Positions 33,131 through 45,182 of a stretch of 64,000 bases of DNA are shown here, in pieces. Numbering within the stretch: the first letter of the stretch is position 1; the number at the start of each line of letters is the position of its first letter. Origin of the DNA: Saussurea involucrata (lineage: Eukaryota; Streptophyta; Magnoliopsida; Asterales; Asteraceae); the NCBI GenBank assembly GCA_033807775.1, contig CM066325.1:16487301-16551300 (forward strand), in the 5' to 3' direction. The notes beneath the pieces were generated by a model. The model was not told the DNA's origin. It worked only from the letters and a program-made list of their open reading frames with translations, and searched no databases. The position numbers and the translations under genes are program-made.

Positions 33131-34600
33131 ACGTACTCCTTCTAGGACACTGGGATTATGATCGGCAGAACACCCCAACAATTGGAATCAATCCTAGCCA
33201 AGTGACTTCGGTTGTCCCCCAACCTTAGATATTCCATACATCCCGAGTCAAATCTCAATCTCTAACCACTCTAAAGTTGCCCACCAGTTTACCCAATTGG
33301 ATACTCGGATCCGATCATTCCTACCATTAACCATCGATTATCTCCTACGAGTTCTAATAGACTCCCAAAACTTACCTTACACGCATCATCAAACCAGTAA
33401 ATTTATAATCGCCCACGAAGGTCATTCCACCACAACTATTCATCACAAGCAGGCATCTCAGGGTTACTACTACCATTACCCGCCCTAGGAAACCTAGTTA
33501 CACCGTAGCAAGATACACCTTAACGCCTACCTCCCAGGTACGTCTCAAGTCACCGACCGTTACCAACGTCTGACTAATCCTGACCAAGGATTTAATGAAA
33601 ACAGTCTACCAACAACCTCACACTTAAAGCGCTTTTCCCAAATGGATTACAAATCATTTACAAAATATTTTCAATGTCAAGATTTTTCACTTCAAAAAGA
33701 CCGTATGCAATAGACTACTATTACCAGGTCGGTGATTACGCAAAAATGAACACGTTCGTCTCACGTAGTAAAAATCATGTTGAAAATCATTCCATTGTCG
33801 TCCAGTTTACTTACAAAATTCAAAATGATATGGAACGAAGCTTTGTCAACCAAAATTTTGCGCGCATCAGTTATTTATACAAAACAAGGAAACGGTTTGT
33901 TGACAATAAAATATTTAGCTGACTAGAAAGCGCACCGAACAACTCATGGTAAAATGCTACCAAAAATATTCTCTCAAAATTCTACAACACAACCCATAAG
34001 GATAGGAAACGCGAGAGTTAGTTAAAGCAAATTTTATTTTCAAAATCAAACTTTGTGCATGACTTAGTCGGCATTCTACGCCTCGACTCCTACTCCTCCA
34101 AATCTCTCCGATCCACTAACGTCATCCGGACATTTAAACATCTTAGGCAAGTTGGGAAATTACGTCAAATAATCCCTACGATTTTTCCTCAATCAAAGTC
34201 GGCTGTATAAGCCTATGATTCTAGCACAATCATCCATCTTGGCCCGAAACAAACATCATCCTCACCTTCACTCCAAGTGACTAATACTAGAATCGTCCTT
34301 TTATTCCAACGACTACTAATTTATAACCTTCGACACTACCCCAACGATCATCCCATCAAAGCAAATCAAATACACACCTGTACTAGTAGGTTTACTATAG
34401 TCGTTCCTCCTTGTGATGGCTACTCTGGGTAGATATTACAACGGGTTATTAGCACATAATAATTCACCCTAACAACGCTCACTCTCAACTCCTTGGATTC
34501 CTCGAGACTGTTCCCGACTCGAGCATTGATCATGTGTTTCCGGTAGTAGGAGCTCTACTACTACCTTCCATACCTATCATCACTCGTTCCGAGTTCCATC
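33131..34600 (-). other. Non-coding interior of the innermost element
   Basis: No convincing frame on either strand; 33674-33922 is open on the plus strand but has no support. Confidence 0.55.
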
Positions 34601-34619
34601 CGATGGGTCCAAGTAGTTT

Positions 34620-35790
34620 CTCGCCGATAACTACACACATATGCCCGCACCGGCATATGTACACACTCTTCCTAGCTCCCTAGGAATTCCACCCAACTCC
34701 ACTACCCTTGCTATGACGAAATCCCCACTAGTCATGACGGGTCGTCTCGCGAATGCACAGTCGCACACAGTGTAAAACCAGATAGACATTCGAATATAAG
34801 ATTCTATCCTACAACGGTTGGACTCAAACAAGAGCTGCGCAATAGAACTAAATCTAACATTCTAAGGCTATTCGGTTCCTACCGCATACAACCTATAGTG
34901 CATTCACTTAACAACTTATCAGGGCTAGCATGAACTCCTATTAGCAAACAACAAACATGCAGTACAGTGTAATAAGCACCAAACAATCCAGCACACATAC
35001 TCCTATGTTCTAGAAAGCAATCTAGCATACATACCCATATGTAAACACTCTTCCCAGCTCACTAGGAATTTCATCTCATCCCACTACCCTTGCTACTACG
35101 GAATCCCTACTAGCCATAACGAGTTGCCTCACGAATACCCAATCGCATGCAGCGCGAAACAAATAGACATTCGAATACGAGATTCTATCCTAGAACGGTT
35201 GGACTCAAACAAGAGCTGCGCAAAAGAACTAAATCGAATATTCTAAGGCTATAAATTTCTTACTGCATACAACCTAGAGGGCATTCACTTAGTAACCGAT
35301 TATAACTAGTATAAATCCCTAATAGCAAGCAGTACAAACTACAGCATAGTATTAACAACAGGCAATCTAGCATGCATACCCTATGATCTAGAAAGCAATT
35401 TTGCTTACGTACTCATAAGTGAACGCTATTCCCAGCTCACTAGAAATTTCATCTCATTCCACTACCCTTGCTACAACGGAATCCCTGTTAGCTATAACGA
35501 GTTGCCTCGCGAATACCCAGTCGCATGCAGCGTGAATCAAATAGACATTCGAATACAAGATTCTATCCTAGAACGGTTGGACTCAAACAAGAGCTGCGCA
35601 ATAGAACTAAATCAAATATTCTAAGGCTATATGATTCTTACTGCATACAACCTATAGGGCCTTCACTTAACAACCTACTATAACTAGCATTGATTCCTAC
35701 TAGCAAGCAGTCATCATACAGTACAGTGTCAACAACAGGTAATCTAGCATGCATACCCTGTGATCTAGAAAGCGATAAATACACTAAGTA
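34620..35790 (-). repeat. 380-bp tandem repeat, about 3 copies
   Basis: The landmark ATTCTATCCTA.AACGGTTGG recurs at 34801, 35182 and 35560 (381 and 378 bp apart), with whole units aligning. It lies next to the primer site, in the element's leader region. Confidence 0.9.
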
Positions 35791-35974
35791 CCGTACCTTT
35801 CCCCTTTGGCTCCGGCTGACTGTACACACTGCGCCCTCGATCACCGTTTCTCCAACGGGTTTTTCCCTTCTTTTTATTTCCCAAAAACTTTAAAGAAAAT
35901 CTTATAGCCGCAAACTTGAGATCAAACACACCGAAATGCGTTTGATTCACTCAAGCTGTGCTCTGATACCAAGT

Positions 35975-38179
35975 TGTAACGTCCCAAAAATTACAAGGAA
36001 TTTAAAATTTATAAAAATGACATTTCATTAATTAAACTCGTTAAATAACCCAAACCGTTTCGTTTGCAACCCAAGAATAATTATTCTCTAAAACAGTAAA
36101 CAGCGGAATAAATAGTTTAAAAATGAAAATTATAAAACGATATAATGATCAGCTCTTCACGCGCGCCAGTGTGTACCCGTCACGCCTTGGAGCTACTCGC
36201 ACCTGAAACAATGATTTATTGGGAAAGGGTAAGCACGAAGCTTAGTGAATTCAACCACTATAGATAACACAGTTATTCCACATTACCCCTATAACAGATA
36301 GATACACATAAACAAGCATACCAGTCTACGAACAAATCATAAACATGCATATCCACACACACCCACCTAAGAGGCACAAGTCGGTCCCACCGACCACATG
36401 ATAACATCTCCGGCCCCGCCGAATCCCCGGTCCCACCGAGTCTCTACGCCACCCGCGTATAAAATCTCCGGCCCCGCCGGATCCTCGGTCCCACCGAGTT
36501 GTAATGTAACACACTCGTCACACCGAGTTCCCACAACGTTTCTTTCCACTTCCTCGGTCCCACCGAGCCCTCGGTCCCACCGAGCCCTCGGTCCCACCGA
36601 GTTGTAATGTAACACACTCGTCACACCGAGTTCCCACAACGTTTCTTTCTACTTCCTCGGTCCCACCGAGTTGTAATGTAACACACGTTTATACTAAGCA
36701 TTTAACCCAAGCACATATTACGCACCACAAACAACTAGTTCACACCACAAGTACAGTAGTACATACAAACTACCATAACATGCATACAACATAGTATCAA
36801 CTAGACACCCCACTATCTAGTTCCACAACACAATCACATAAAGCTACCACACACGTACTACAACAATGATAAAACAACCGTTATTAGATATAGTGAGAGA
36901 ACTCACCTCGTAAGCGCGCCTAGCTCACAATTAATAATTCAAGCTCCACAATCCAAGATCACTTCCCGACACCTAGACGAACGTTAAAAATGTATTAACA
37001 CGAGACCCGGACCCTAAAATACGACGCACGCTTAAACCGTCACTTAAACGACTTTTCGGTCTAACCAAACAGGTCTGTTCGGGACCTGATCCGACCTCTT
37101 TAAACCCAGAAAATCCCTAATTAAATTACATAACTAGAAAGTGATCAGAGTTAGGGTTCCAAGGACATATTATACACCTCCTAACGATTTTTCTACAATT
37201 AAATACGGATTTTATAAGAATGGTTCGCAGATCAGCAGCTATCGGTATAAAACGACGATTTGGCCTATGATACGTTCCGAACTGGATTTTGCACAAAACA
37301 CAGAAAAGTTACTAGACTCGGAAAGGGAACGTTTGGCAGCGGTTTCACCCCAATCCGAGTTACGAGTAAAGAGTTACGGCTAACGCAAAACAGTGGCAGA
37401 AAAGGACGTTTTTCACATAAAATGATAACTTTATAAAACGGTTTACGCGTTCGGTTTATATGATTCGGGTTCCGCTATGGCGGTTTAAGGTTACGGCCAG
37501 AGGTGGTTTTAGGGTTCCGCCATGGGCACCACCCACTGCCACCTCCGGCAGCGGGGCACGGCGGCGGCGGCGACGGTTCCCCGGCGGCGACCGTAACGTG
37601 AACACTCCCCTTCGATCATCAAACCACCCCTCTCCTCCACCACTCTCGGCTGTCCACCTCCCTTAAATGAGGGCACACACACACTCTACGCGCAACCGCT
37701 CGCGATGGTCCACGGCGGCAAAGAAACAAGAAAGAACAACGAGGTTAACGGTTTACCTTGCGACGATGCCACTCGACAGCACCTGCTCCTTTCTCTCTCG
37801 AACTCCCCGGCGGACGATGGTGGTGGCGGCTTCCGATGACAGCAGCAGCGGCGACGGGGTTGAGGGTTTCGGCCGTGAGTTTTTGAGGGAGAAAAATAGG
37901 GTTTTGGTGATGTTCTCTTTTCTTTTTCTTTTTTGTTCTTCACGCCAAAAACACCCACAACTAAACATATGGATTTCCGGTTTTAAGAAATGCATGGGCC
38001 AAAGGCCAAATCTTTTGGCCATTTAACACCTCTAGTCCCTCAACTACCCTCCTTCTTGCAAACTAACCAAAATTCCGACACTTAACGATTTGACCCAACT
38101 CGACTAACCCCGCTTACGGAAACCACAATACTCGAACTTAAAAGAAAATAAATAAGACTAATAAATTACATACCGGGAT
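35975..38179 (-). repeat. 5' LTR of the innermost element
   Basis: 2205 bp. The GGTCCCACCGAG repeat array (36380-36670) has one more unit than its partner. Confidence 0.93.
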
Positions 38180-38547
38180 CGATAGTTCAGCCTTTCTTTG
38201 CACCATTTCAAAGTAGAATCAGATACCTTGGTCTTTTCTTCAACGATCTTCTGGGCGTCTTCCCATAACTGACGTTGGACTTCAATGAGAGTTCTTTTCA
38301 GTTCAGGGTCTTTCACTGATTGTTGGGCAAGCTGGATGGCGAGAGCCTTATCTTTTTCTTCAGCTTCCCTTCGTTCGGCGAGTAACCTTTCAGCTCTGAG
38401 GTGATCAGTGAATTCTTTCTTTGAAAGTATGAACTTTTTAGGAACAGGAACTTTGTCTCGTGGAAGGATGATTCGTTGATCCTCAAGCTTCTTGATCATT
38501 TCTTCTCTCCTTTTCTGATCCTCTTCACTCAGCTCTTGTGGAGCCAA
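38158..38547 (-). pseudogene. Downstream charged helical open frame, interrupted by nested LTR element
   Basis: Lys/Glu/Arg-rich (LSEEDQKRREEMIKKLEDQ..., LRAERLLAERREAEEKDK), likely helical. No ATG at its head (TTG at 38547), and it lies in a different frame from a shorter reading just upstream, so a shift probably separates it from the 525-codon frame. Element-specific coding ends at about 38180 where the nested LTR begins; codons below that belong to the LTR. It appears to continue at 30716. Confidence 0.6.
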
Positions 38548-38559
38548 GGAAGGTCTGTT

Positions 38560-38863
38560 TTTGTGAGAGAGAATTGTTCTTCAGGTTCATCGGTCTCAGT
38601 GATTAAATCCAAGACCGGGATTATTTCTTCAGCTCTTGTGGCTGGGATTATTGTTGGTGCAACAGGAGAACTTTCAGCTGGATCCTCATGTAGGGGAGAG
38701 GACTGACAAACTGACTTTATCTTAAGGATGGCCAGATTTCCTTCTGCAGCGAGGCCTTTGTTCTTGCCTTTGTCGGCTTCAGATACTGCAGGTTTTGTCT
38801 TAGTCGTCTCCCCTGATGGTTCTTTGATGATAACCCCTTTTTAAGCTGGGCTTTTACGATAGG
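38560..38863 (-). other. Linker between the two open frames
   Basis: A short reading (ETDEPEEQFSLTKTD...) ends at a stop near 38536, showing that decay or a shift separates the frames. Confidence 0.5.
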
Positions 38864-40441
38864 CTAGACGAAGAAGAACGAGTCATCATCATCATCATTT
38901 TTATGAGTTGATGATGGTTCATCGTCAGAGATATCGACAGCTTCATCGTCTTCAACTTCTTCTTCATCAGATTCGACCTCGTCAGCATAAGGTTCGGTAA
39001 CATCAGCAACAACTTCCTTATGTTGCTCCCCCTCAGATACAGAGGGAGGTTTCTCGGTTCCCTCAGGGTTTTCAACTCCCTGAGGTTGAGCGGTTGAAGC
39101 AGCAGCAGTAGTTTCATTTGTCTCCCACTCAGCATTATGGGGAAGACCTTCATCGTTCTTCTCCCCCTCTTCCTCATGATGAGGAGGGGAGGTAAATGGA
39201 ACATCAGCAGCAGCAGCATGAGAGTCATTGTCTTCTAGGCCAGTTATTCCCATGAAGGTTTCAATCACTGTGATTATGTCTTCCAGGCCAGAAACCGCAG
39301 GATTGAGGCTTTGAAGATCCTCTCGATCATCCTGAGTGAAATGCGAAGGGGCACAAGTTGGAGCGTTCAGGCGATCGAGGACTTGCTGAAGGAGATCCTT
39401 GACCGTGGAGACCTCACCCTTGAGAGTGACCATCTCTGACTTCAATGATGTGACTTCATTGGACAGAGTGGTGAAGTTTGTTGCGAGGGTGGTGTTGGTG
39501 AGGTTGAGATCGTTGACGACCGTGGAGTTGTTGGCGAGAGTAGTAGCAAACTGAGCAATGCTACCATCCACCTTCTCCAGATCAGCATTGGAGGTTTTCT
39601 TATCAACAACCTCGGTCAGCTTTTTGAGATTCTCTCCAGCGTCTGTAACCGCTGAAGAGTTGGTAGAGAGAGTGGTGTTGTAAGAATCCACCTTTGTCAC
39701 CAGATCTTTCAGGGAGTGTTGAATATCTCCCAAATTAGGACCTGTAACAGTAAATAACTTATGAACAGAGGAAAGCTCAGAAGTTTGGGGTTGAGAGAGA
39801 GGAATGTGTATGGTTTTGTGTATACCTGCAGGCGGGTTTGCAAAGTTGTCGAAACCTTGTAGACCTGAGTAGTGTTCCATGTCGTCTTCGAGAGTGCCTT
39901 GGCGCATGGAGGTGCCTGCAGATCCTATATTTGCATCCATCATCATATGTAGAGTATCAGCAGCCGAGTCATGTATGATGACGGGCTTTCCTGAGAACGG
40001 TGGGAAAATTGGTGGAGTGTCCAAAGAAATGGTGGGAGGAACAAAGGTTGAGAAAATTTGTTGGGAGCGGGGTTTAGCGTTGGATCCGCTGAGAATCACT
40101 TCAGTCTGTAGAGAGGCTGAAGGAGGTGGGTTCAGTTCCAAGTTTATAACATCAGCGTTTAGAGACGTTGAGGTTTGGATGGAAGGGGTGGCTTTTTCAG
40201 CTGTGGCAGAGCGTACCACGAAACTATCCAGCGACTCTTGTACAAGATGAGTCGTGGAGTCTTCAGCCGTTGATGGCTTGGAGGGTTGCTCCTTGGTTTT
40301 CTTGATCCTTGCGGATTTAAGTTGGGTAGTGGAGTGTTTCCTTTTACGAGAAGGAGTGGAGGGTGCAGCTCTGATACCACTTGTTGGTCCCGAATGGTTA
40401 TACAAGTTTGTAGAAGGGGAGGGGGGGTTGAATACAAACAC
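38864..40441 (-). CDS. 525-codon open frame of the pol-less element, unknown protein
   Basis: Long clean frame. The first ATG (40441) lies inside the 5' LTR and the frame reads through the primer site; the natural start may be later, so the N-terminus is uncertain. Parts: basic Ser/Pro/Lys stretch (PSTPSRKRKHS) that could serve nuclear import; a conserved-looking middle (HDSAADTLHMMMDANIG, DDMEHYSGLQGFDNF); a long Thr/Leu/Val heptad-like helix (about residues 235-350, NLTNTTLATNFTTLSNEV); and a very acidic tail ending DDDDDSFFFV. No gag zinc knuckle or catalytic motif. It could be an element-specific structural protein or a captured host fragment; I do not recognise it. Confidence 0.6.
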   Translation of the reverse strand: MFVFNPPSPSTNLYNHSGPTSGIRAAPSTPSRKRKHSTTQLKSARIKKTKEQPSKPSTAEDSTTHLVQESLDSFVVRSATAEKATPSIQTSTSLNADVINLELNPPPSASLQTEVILSGSNAKPRSQQIFSTFVPPTISLDTPPIFPPFSGKPVIIHDSAADTLHMMMDANIGSAGTSMRQGTLEDDMEHYSGLQGFDNFANPPAGIHKTIHIPLSQPQTSELSSVHKLFTVTGPNLGDIQHSLKDLVTKVDSYNTTLSTNSSAVTDAGENLKKLTEVVDKKTSNADLEKVDGSIAQFATTLANNSTVVNDLNLTNTTLATNFTTLSNEVTSLKSEMVTLKGEVSTVKDLLQQVLDRLNAPTCAPSHFTQDDREDLQSLNPAVSGLEDIITVIETFMGITGLEDNDSHAAAADVPFTSPPHHEEEGEKNDEGLPHNAEWETNETTAAASTAQPQGVENPEGTEKPPSVSEGEQHKEVVADVTEPYADEVESDEEEVEDDEAVDISDDEPSSTHKNDDDDDSFFFV

Positions 40442-41333
40442 ACAGATTTTTACTTTCTAAATTGTTTATTGATATAATCAAACAATTTACAACTTGTTGC
40501 GGAACAAGATTAAGGACTAAGCCTAATCTAAACAAGTTAAGAACACTAAGTTTCTTGCACTAGAATTAAGACAGAAAGGAGATAAGAATATTACGAATAA
40601 TATTCTAACACTAAGAGAAAAAGAAGAAGATGGTCGAGCACTTCTTTTCTGAAGTAGGGTTCTTCTTATATACTACATGCATTTAATGCATGGCAGTATT
40701 ACTTTACACGTGGCAGCAGCTGATTGGTTGCATGGGTTGACCTTTGTAGACAACCTTAGTAGCCGCATGGTGTATAGTGTAGAATCAGAGTTGGTTGTAC
40801 GATTCTGGACAGAAGGGATGTCCGTTCTGACACTTCGTACGGAGACATGCAAGGGGGAAAGACAAAAGTAACTTGTAGAGTAGACCTCATGATCAGCGTT
40901 CGTTGATCAATACTTTATCAGCGATTGATAAAGCTCAGCGATCGCTGAAGTCTTCTACTTGAAACTTCACGTTGAGTGGACAGGTCTTGCTTTGCTGATA
41001 TCTGCATCAGTTCATTAGTAGACTTGTCGCTGGTTCTTGGGCTTGATCTTCGACTTCAGCGTAGAACCTTTGTTGACGTGAAACTTGTCTTCAGGGATCA
41101 TAAGTAAACAATTAAACTACCAGCGATCACCAAAAGTACTGAACAGGCTCAGAGCTTTATGGTGAACAGTGTTCGCTGAATGTTAAACTTTAAGAGCGAG
41201 AGTTCCTATCAGCGGTACTGTAGAGTCATAGTACTTATCAGCGATAGTGAAACTCTAATACATATTGGTTACTTATAATTTTCACTAAGTGTTTAAATAG
41301 TCATTATCAAATCACTGAGGGTTTGGATCAACA
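40382..41333 (-). repeat. 5' LTR of the pol-less element
   Basis: Contains repeated CAGCGATCGCTGAAG-like words and TATA-like TATATACTACATGC near 40668. Confidence 0.93.
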
Positions 41334-41338
41334 AAAAC

Positions 41339-42931
41339 AAAAGTCAAGCAAAGCATATAACCCAACCTGATTTGCCACCATTCTTACCATACACATAACA
41401 CCCGGGTATCTTACCCGATTACATGAGAATGACAAACACAAAGTAGGTCATAGTCTCATATTCCAGAGCGCCACTACGAATCCCACAGATTCTAGATTAT
41501 TGCTCATGTCAAGAAATTACAATTAGCGCCATGCCTATTTCTTGAAGTGGAAGTAGGAATTACCATTAAGCGCCCGACCTATCCCTTACCTTCCAACATA
41601 AATCAGGAATTACGATTAGCGCCCCGCCTATTCCACGATTTCACATCCTAATACGAAATAGGAATTACCGTTAAGCGCCCGACCTATTCCTCATATCAAT
41701 CAACGGGAATTACCATTAAGAGTTCGGCCTATTCCACGTTCATCGCATCATAACACTAAATGGGAATTACCATTAGAGCCCGGCCTATTCCGCATTTATC
41801 AAATTCACGGGAATTATGATTAGCGCCACGCCTATTCCACGTGATCACATCATAATACGAAATGAGAATTACCATTAAGCGCCCGACCTATTCTTCATTT
41901 CAATATCAACGAGAATTACCATTAAGAGCCCGACCTATTCCACGTTTATCAAGGATACACGGGAATAGCAATTATACTTTGCATATTCCTCTTTTTCAAG
42001 GATACACGGGAATAGCAATTATACTTTGCCTATTTCTCTTTTTTCAAGGATACACGGGAATATCAATTATATCTGGCCTATTCCTCCCTTTTCAATATAT
42101 ATGTGAGTATCAACTTAAAGCACATAACAACTCCTCTCATACTCTCAATCGAGTTATAACTGTGTTCGCAAATTAAATGATTAAGATCCTTTTTTTAATC
42201 GAAAAACACTTAATCATGAAAAACCTCATACATCAAGTTATCAGGAACAACCTATCCGGTAAACTAATGTGTAATTCAAATCCCAAAAGTAATCCGGTTA
42301 CAATATTCATCCGGAACACTATTCATCCGGGAAACACTATTTATCTGGAAACACTATTCATCCAGATCCTCATCCGGAATCCGGTACCAATCCAGAATAT
42401 TCATCTTCCGGATTTCACCAATTTACCAGTTCCACTATTTTTCATCCATAATTCTATCAATTGATTTGTATACATTCATACAGATATAATTATTTCCACA
42501 AAACCCACTCAGTTCAACTTATCAATTCTATTAAGACAGAATTTAAAGGATGAACTCACCTTAGGTTAGCAATCGAACAGAGACTGTACTTTCAATTTAC
42601 CCAATTCTTCAAAATCAATTATGCTCCTCAATGATTCCAAAACCTGATGAAACTTTTCACAAATCTCTTTCTGCCTCTAAACCGACTGTAACAAATGATT
42701 TGAGATGATTTCTCGCTTCACTTCCCGACTCAATCCTTAAGTATTAAATCAAATTTCAATTATTGACAGAATCAACCTCAAAGTTTCAAGTTTCACAATT
42801 AACTTAAACTTTGGGCAATTACAATTTCCACCCTTGAGTTTTACATTTACAAATAGTCCAAATCTTAAACTAAATTATATTTCGACCCCAATCATATTAA
42901 TTATAAAATAATGGAAATTCGAGGTGTTACA
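41339..42931 (-). repeat. 3' LTR of the chromovirus-like element, larger part
   Basis: Continues 28495-28807 after the nested insertion; minisatellite at 41520-42090. Together about 1906 bp. Confidence 0.92.
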
Positions 42932-42944
42932 AATCTCCCCAACT

Positions 42945-43180
42945 TGAAAATGATTTTGTCCTCGAAATCAAAGTCAGTTAAATAGATGAGGATATGTCAC
43001 CTCTAGAATGTTTCCATTTCCTAGCGATACCTTTAACATTACTTGCTCCCCAACCTGGAAGCAACATAAAATTCTATTGGTCTCCTTTGGTTATTTGTCG
43101 AAGCTTTGCTTGTTCAGCCTCTATTCCTTGTTCAGAACCCAAATCAAAATTTCCCAGTAAACTTATTTCCAAGAAGTGGT
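42945..43180 (-). pseudogene. Integrase C-terminal remnant
   Basis: Read on the minus strand, VGEQVMLKVSLGNG matches the GDxVMLKVSPWKG motif of gypsy integrases. It is then fused to VTYPHLFN, the end of the polyprotein, so the chromodomain region between them is deleted. Upstream KQSFDK*PKETNRILCC contains a stop. Confidence 0.7.
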
Positions 43181-43639
43181 TACGAGGAGACAAACTAGTC
43201 CAGAATTGGGTTGGGTCACAACCACTATTGAAAACTAGCCTTTTGATTTAGACCAATAGTGGATCCAACTGTCCACATTATCTGCTACTTGGTACCAGTT
43301 CATCGTCAAGAACACATCACCGCACTAGAATTTTCATTTGAATAGCTCGCTAAACAAAATAATTAGATAACTACTAAATTATCCCACTTTCACTCAGGAA
43401 TTTCCAAAGGTTGTAAACTCTCCTTTGCTATATCAACTATTTAAGCATTTTCCAAAACAGTAACTGGTATAGCTAACTTTTAACAAAAGATTGTAGTACA
43501 AAAGACAAGCTAGTACTACTATTACATAAGACACACACATGTATGATTAACAAGGAATATATCAGAAAGTACATCTGTCGATTCCTTAGTTCCTTCCGCC
43601 ATCAAAATGCTCAGCCCGCTGGTCGTATGGTATTGGGTT
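43181..43639 (-). other. Internal region joining gag and integrase remnant
   Basis: No RT, RNase H or protease recognised; the large pol deletion lies here. Confidence 0.6.
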
Positions 43640-44820
43640 TTTTCTCTTGGTTTCCGCTCTTCTTGAGCTTTGGACAATCCCTTCGATAATGACCGGGCTG
43701 TTTGCACTCAAAACATGTCGGTCCTTGTATGGGGAAATTCCCCATGGTGTGACCACTCTTACCACACTTGAAACATTCTAGCCAAGTCACCCGACATGGA
43801 CCATAGTGTTTACTTTTACATTTCTGACACCAATTCAGCTCCTGACGAGGCTCAAAATAAGTGTTCTCAATAAAGGGCTTCGGCCCATGTGAAGATTCCG
43901 ATCGACCTTCCCCCTTTTTTTCTCTCCTACTTGAGCTTTCTCAACTTTATCTTTTGCATAAACCTCTTCTATGATCTTTGCTTCCTCAATCATCTCTCTC
44001 AGAGTCAAAGCTTTAGAGTTCCTGACTCTAGACATCATATCAGCTGGTAAGCCTTTCAGATAAGTCTTGATCTTTTCTTTTTCAGTTAGGGCCACATGCC
44101 CCACTAAATTTAGTTTCTCCAGGATTATTTGAGTATGTTCTCTCACTGATAATTTCACTTTCTTAAGTGTTCGGAATTCTTCTTCAATCCGATCTATTTC
44201 GTTCTCGTTACAGTACTCTTCTAGAATCTTTTGCTTAAACGACTTCCATGTTATAGCAGCTACAACTGGGGCCGTTACTGTCGATGTTACGATGTTCCAC
44301 CAGGTCAATGCATTCCCGCGCAACATCTGAGATCTGAACCTAACCTTTGATTCTTCGTCACATTCACAAGCTCTAAAGCCTGTTCCATTTCCTTAATCCA
44401 ATTCATACAAACAATTGGATTATCTTATCCAACAAACTCCGGTGGCTTGCAGCTCAGAAACGTTTTATAAGAACAAACCCTCTCCACTCTCCTGTTAACA
44501 TTTAACATTGTGTTAACAGACGGAGTTACAACACCAATGCCCGCCTCCAGTCTTCGTGACTCAGTATTTCTATCGTTTAACACTTTCATAAACATTTCTT
44601 GTTGCTGTGCCAGTGCTGTATTCATCATTCGCATCATATTTTCCATCATTCTAGACTCCATATTGGATTCCGTCGTCACCGGGTTAGAGGTACCGACATT
44701 CGTTCTTTGTACTTGGCTTCCCCCTTCTCCCAAGATAGGTGGTCTTCGCGGGCTCTCTGCAACTTCGTTGGCCACCCTATCTTCTGAAGAAGTAGAAGAT
44801 CGATTTGGGGTATTTACCAT
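43640..44820 (-). pseudogene. gag of the chromovirus-like element
   Basis: Capsid and nucleocapsid of a Ty3/gypsy element. N-terminal Ser/Glu/Met-rich region from ATG 44820; capsid core at about 44326-43900 (GNALTWWNIV..., SVREHTQIILEKLNLV, KIKTYLKGLPADM); then zinc knuckles CQKCKSKHYGPC, CFKCGKSGHTMGN (last Cys replaced by Phe/Pro context) and CFECKQPGHYRRDC near 43830-43670. A TAA near 44423 and a frame shift near 44370 break the frame, and another shift falls near 43850. Non-functional. Confidence 0.87.
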
Positions 44821-45182
44821 TATTCACCATCGTATTCTGATGAGGCACAAAAAGATAACCATAAGAAATGGTTATGCACAATCCCAACACAAAACATACT
44901 TTAACGTTCATTAATCACTATAACAATTTAAAAACAAGTATGCTTACGTTACAATATATTCATAATAACAGTATCTAATTGAAATTATGAACATACTATA
45001 CATAAGAATCCTCGTTACCATCATCACAGTTCTTAATTCACGTATTTCCGTCGACTCTAAGACTATCCCGTCTTAATACTTCCACCCAAAACTCACAAAT
45101 CATAACTTAATTCATCTCAGTTTAAGTCTAGGTATCTTACGATCATACCTAGTTCACTTAAACTACAGCTCTGATACCAAAC

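Larger units (their letters stand above)
30717..38179 (-). mobile_element. Innermost pol-less Ty3/gypsy-like LTR element
   Basis: LTRs 30717-32990 and 35975-38179 read TGTAAAGCCCGTATCCCGG ... GGGACGTTACA on the minus strand; about 1% differences by eye plus indels. Primer site TTGGTATCAGAGCAC (complement of about 35959-35973) and polypurine AGTGGGGGAGAGT (complement of about 32991-33003). The 38179 end lacks the last 12 LTR bases, so the expected 5-bp duplication is not complete. The 3-kb interior has no gag or pol. Confidence 0.9.
28808..41333 (-). mobile_element. Pol-less LTR retrotransposon (LARD-like), nested
   Basis: LTRs 28808-29757 (950 bp) and 40382-41333 (952 bp), TGTTGGTCCCGAA ... 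GGATCAACA, with about 20 differences by eye. Perfect 5-bp duplication AAAAC at 28803-28807 and 41334-41338. Primer site TGGTATCAGAGC (tRNA-iMet, complement of 40368-40379) and polypurine AAATAGAGGGAGAT (complement of 29758-29771) set it on the minus strand. The interior, without the nested element, is about 3.2 kb. It carries only the open frames described separately; no gag, RT or integrase motif was found. Confidence 0.92.

Noticed and set aside
37667..38026. 119-codon plus-strand frame in the LTR, with shadows at 32195-32821
   Set aside because: Low-complexity GC-rich LTR sequence, present in both LTRs with frame-changing differences.
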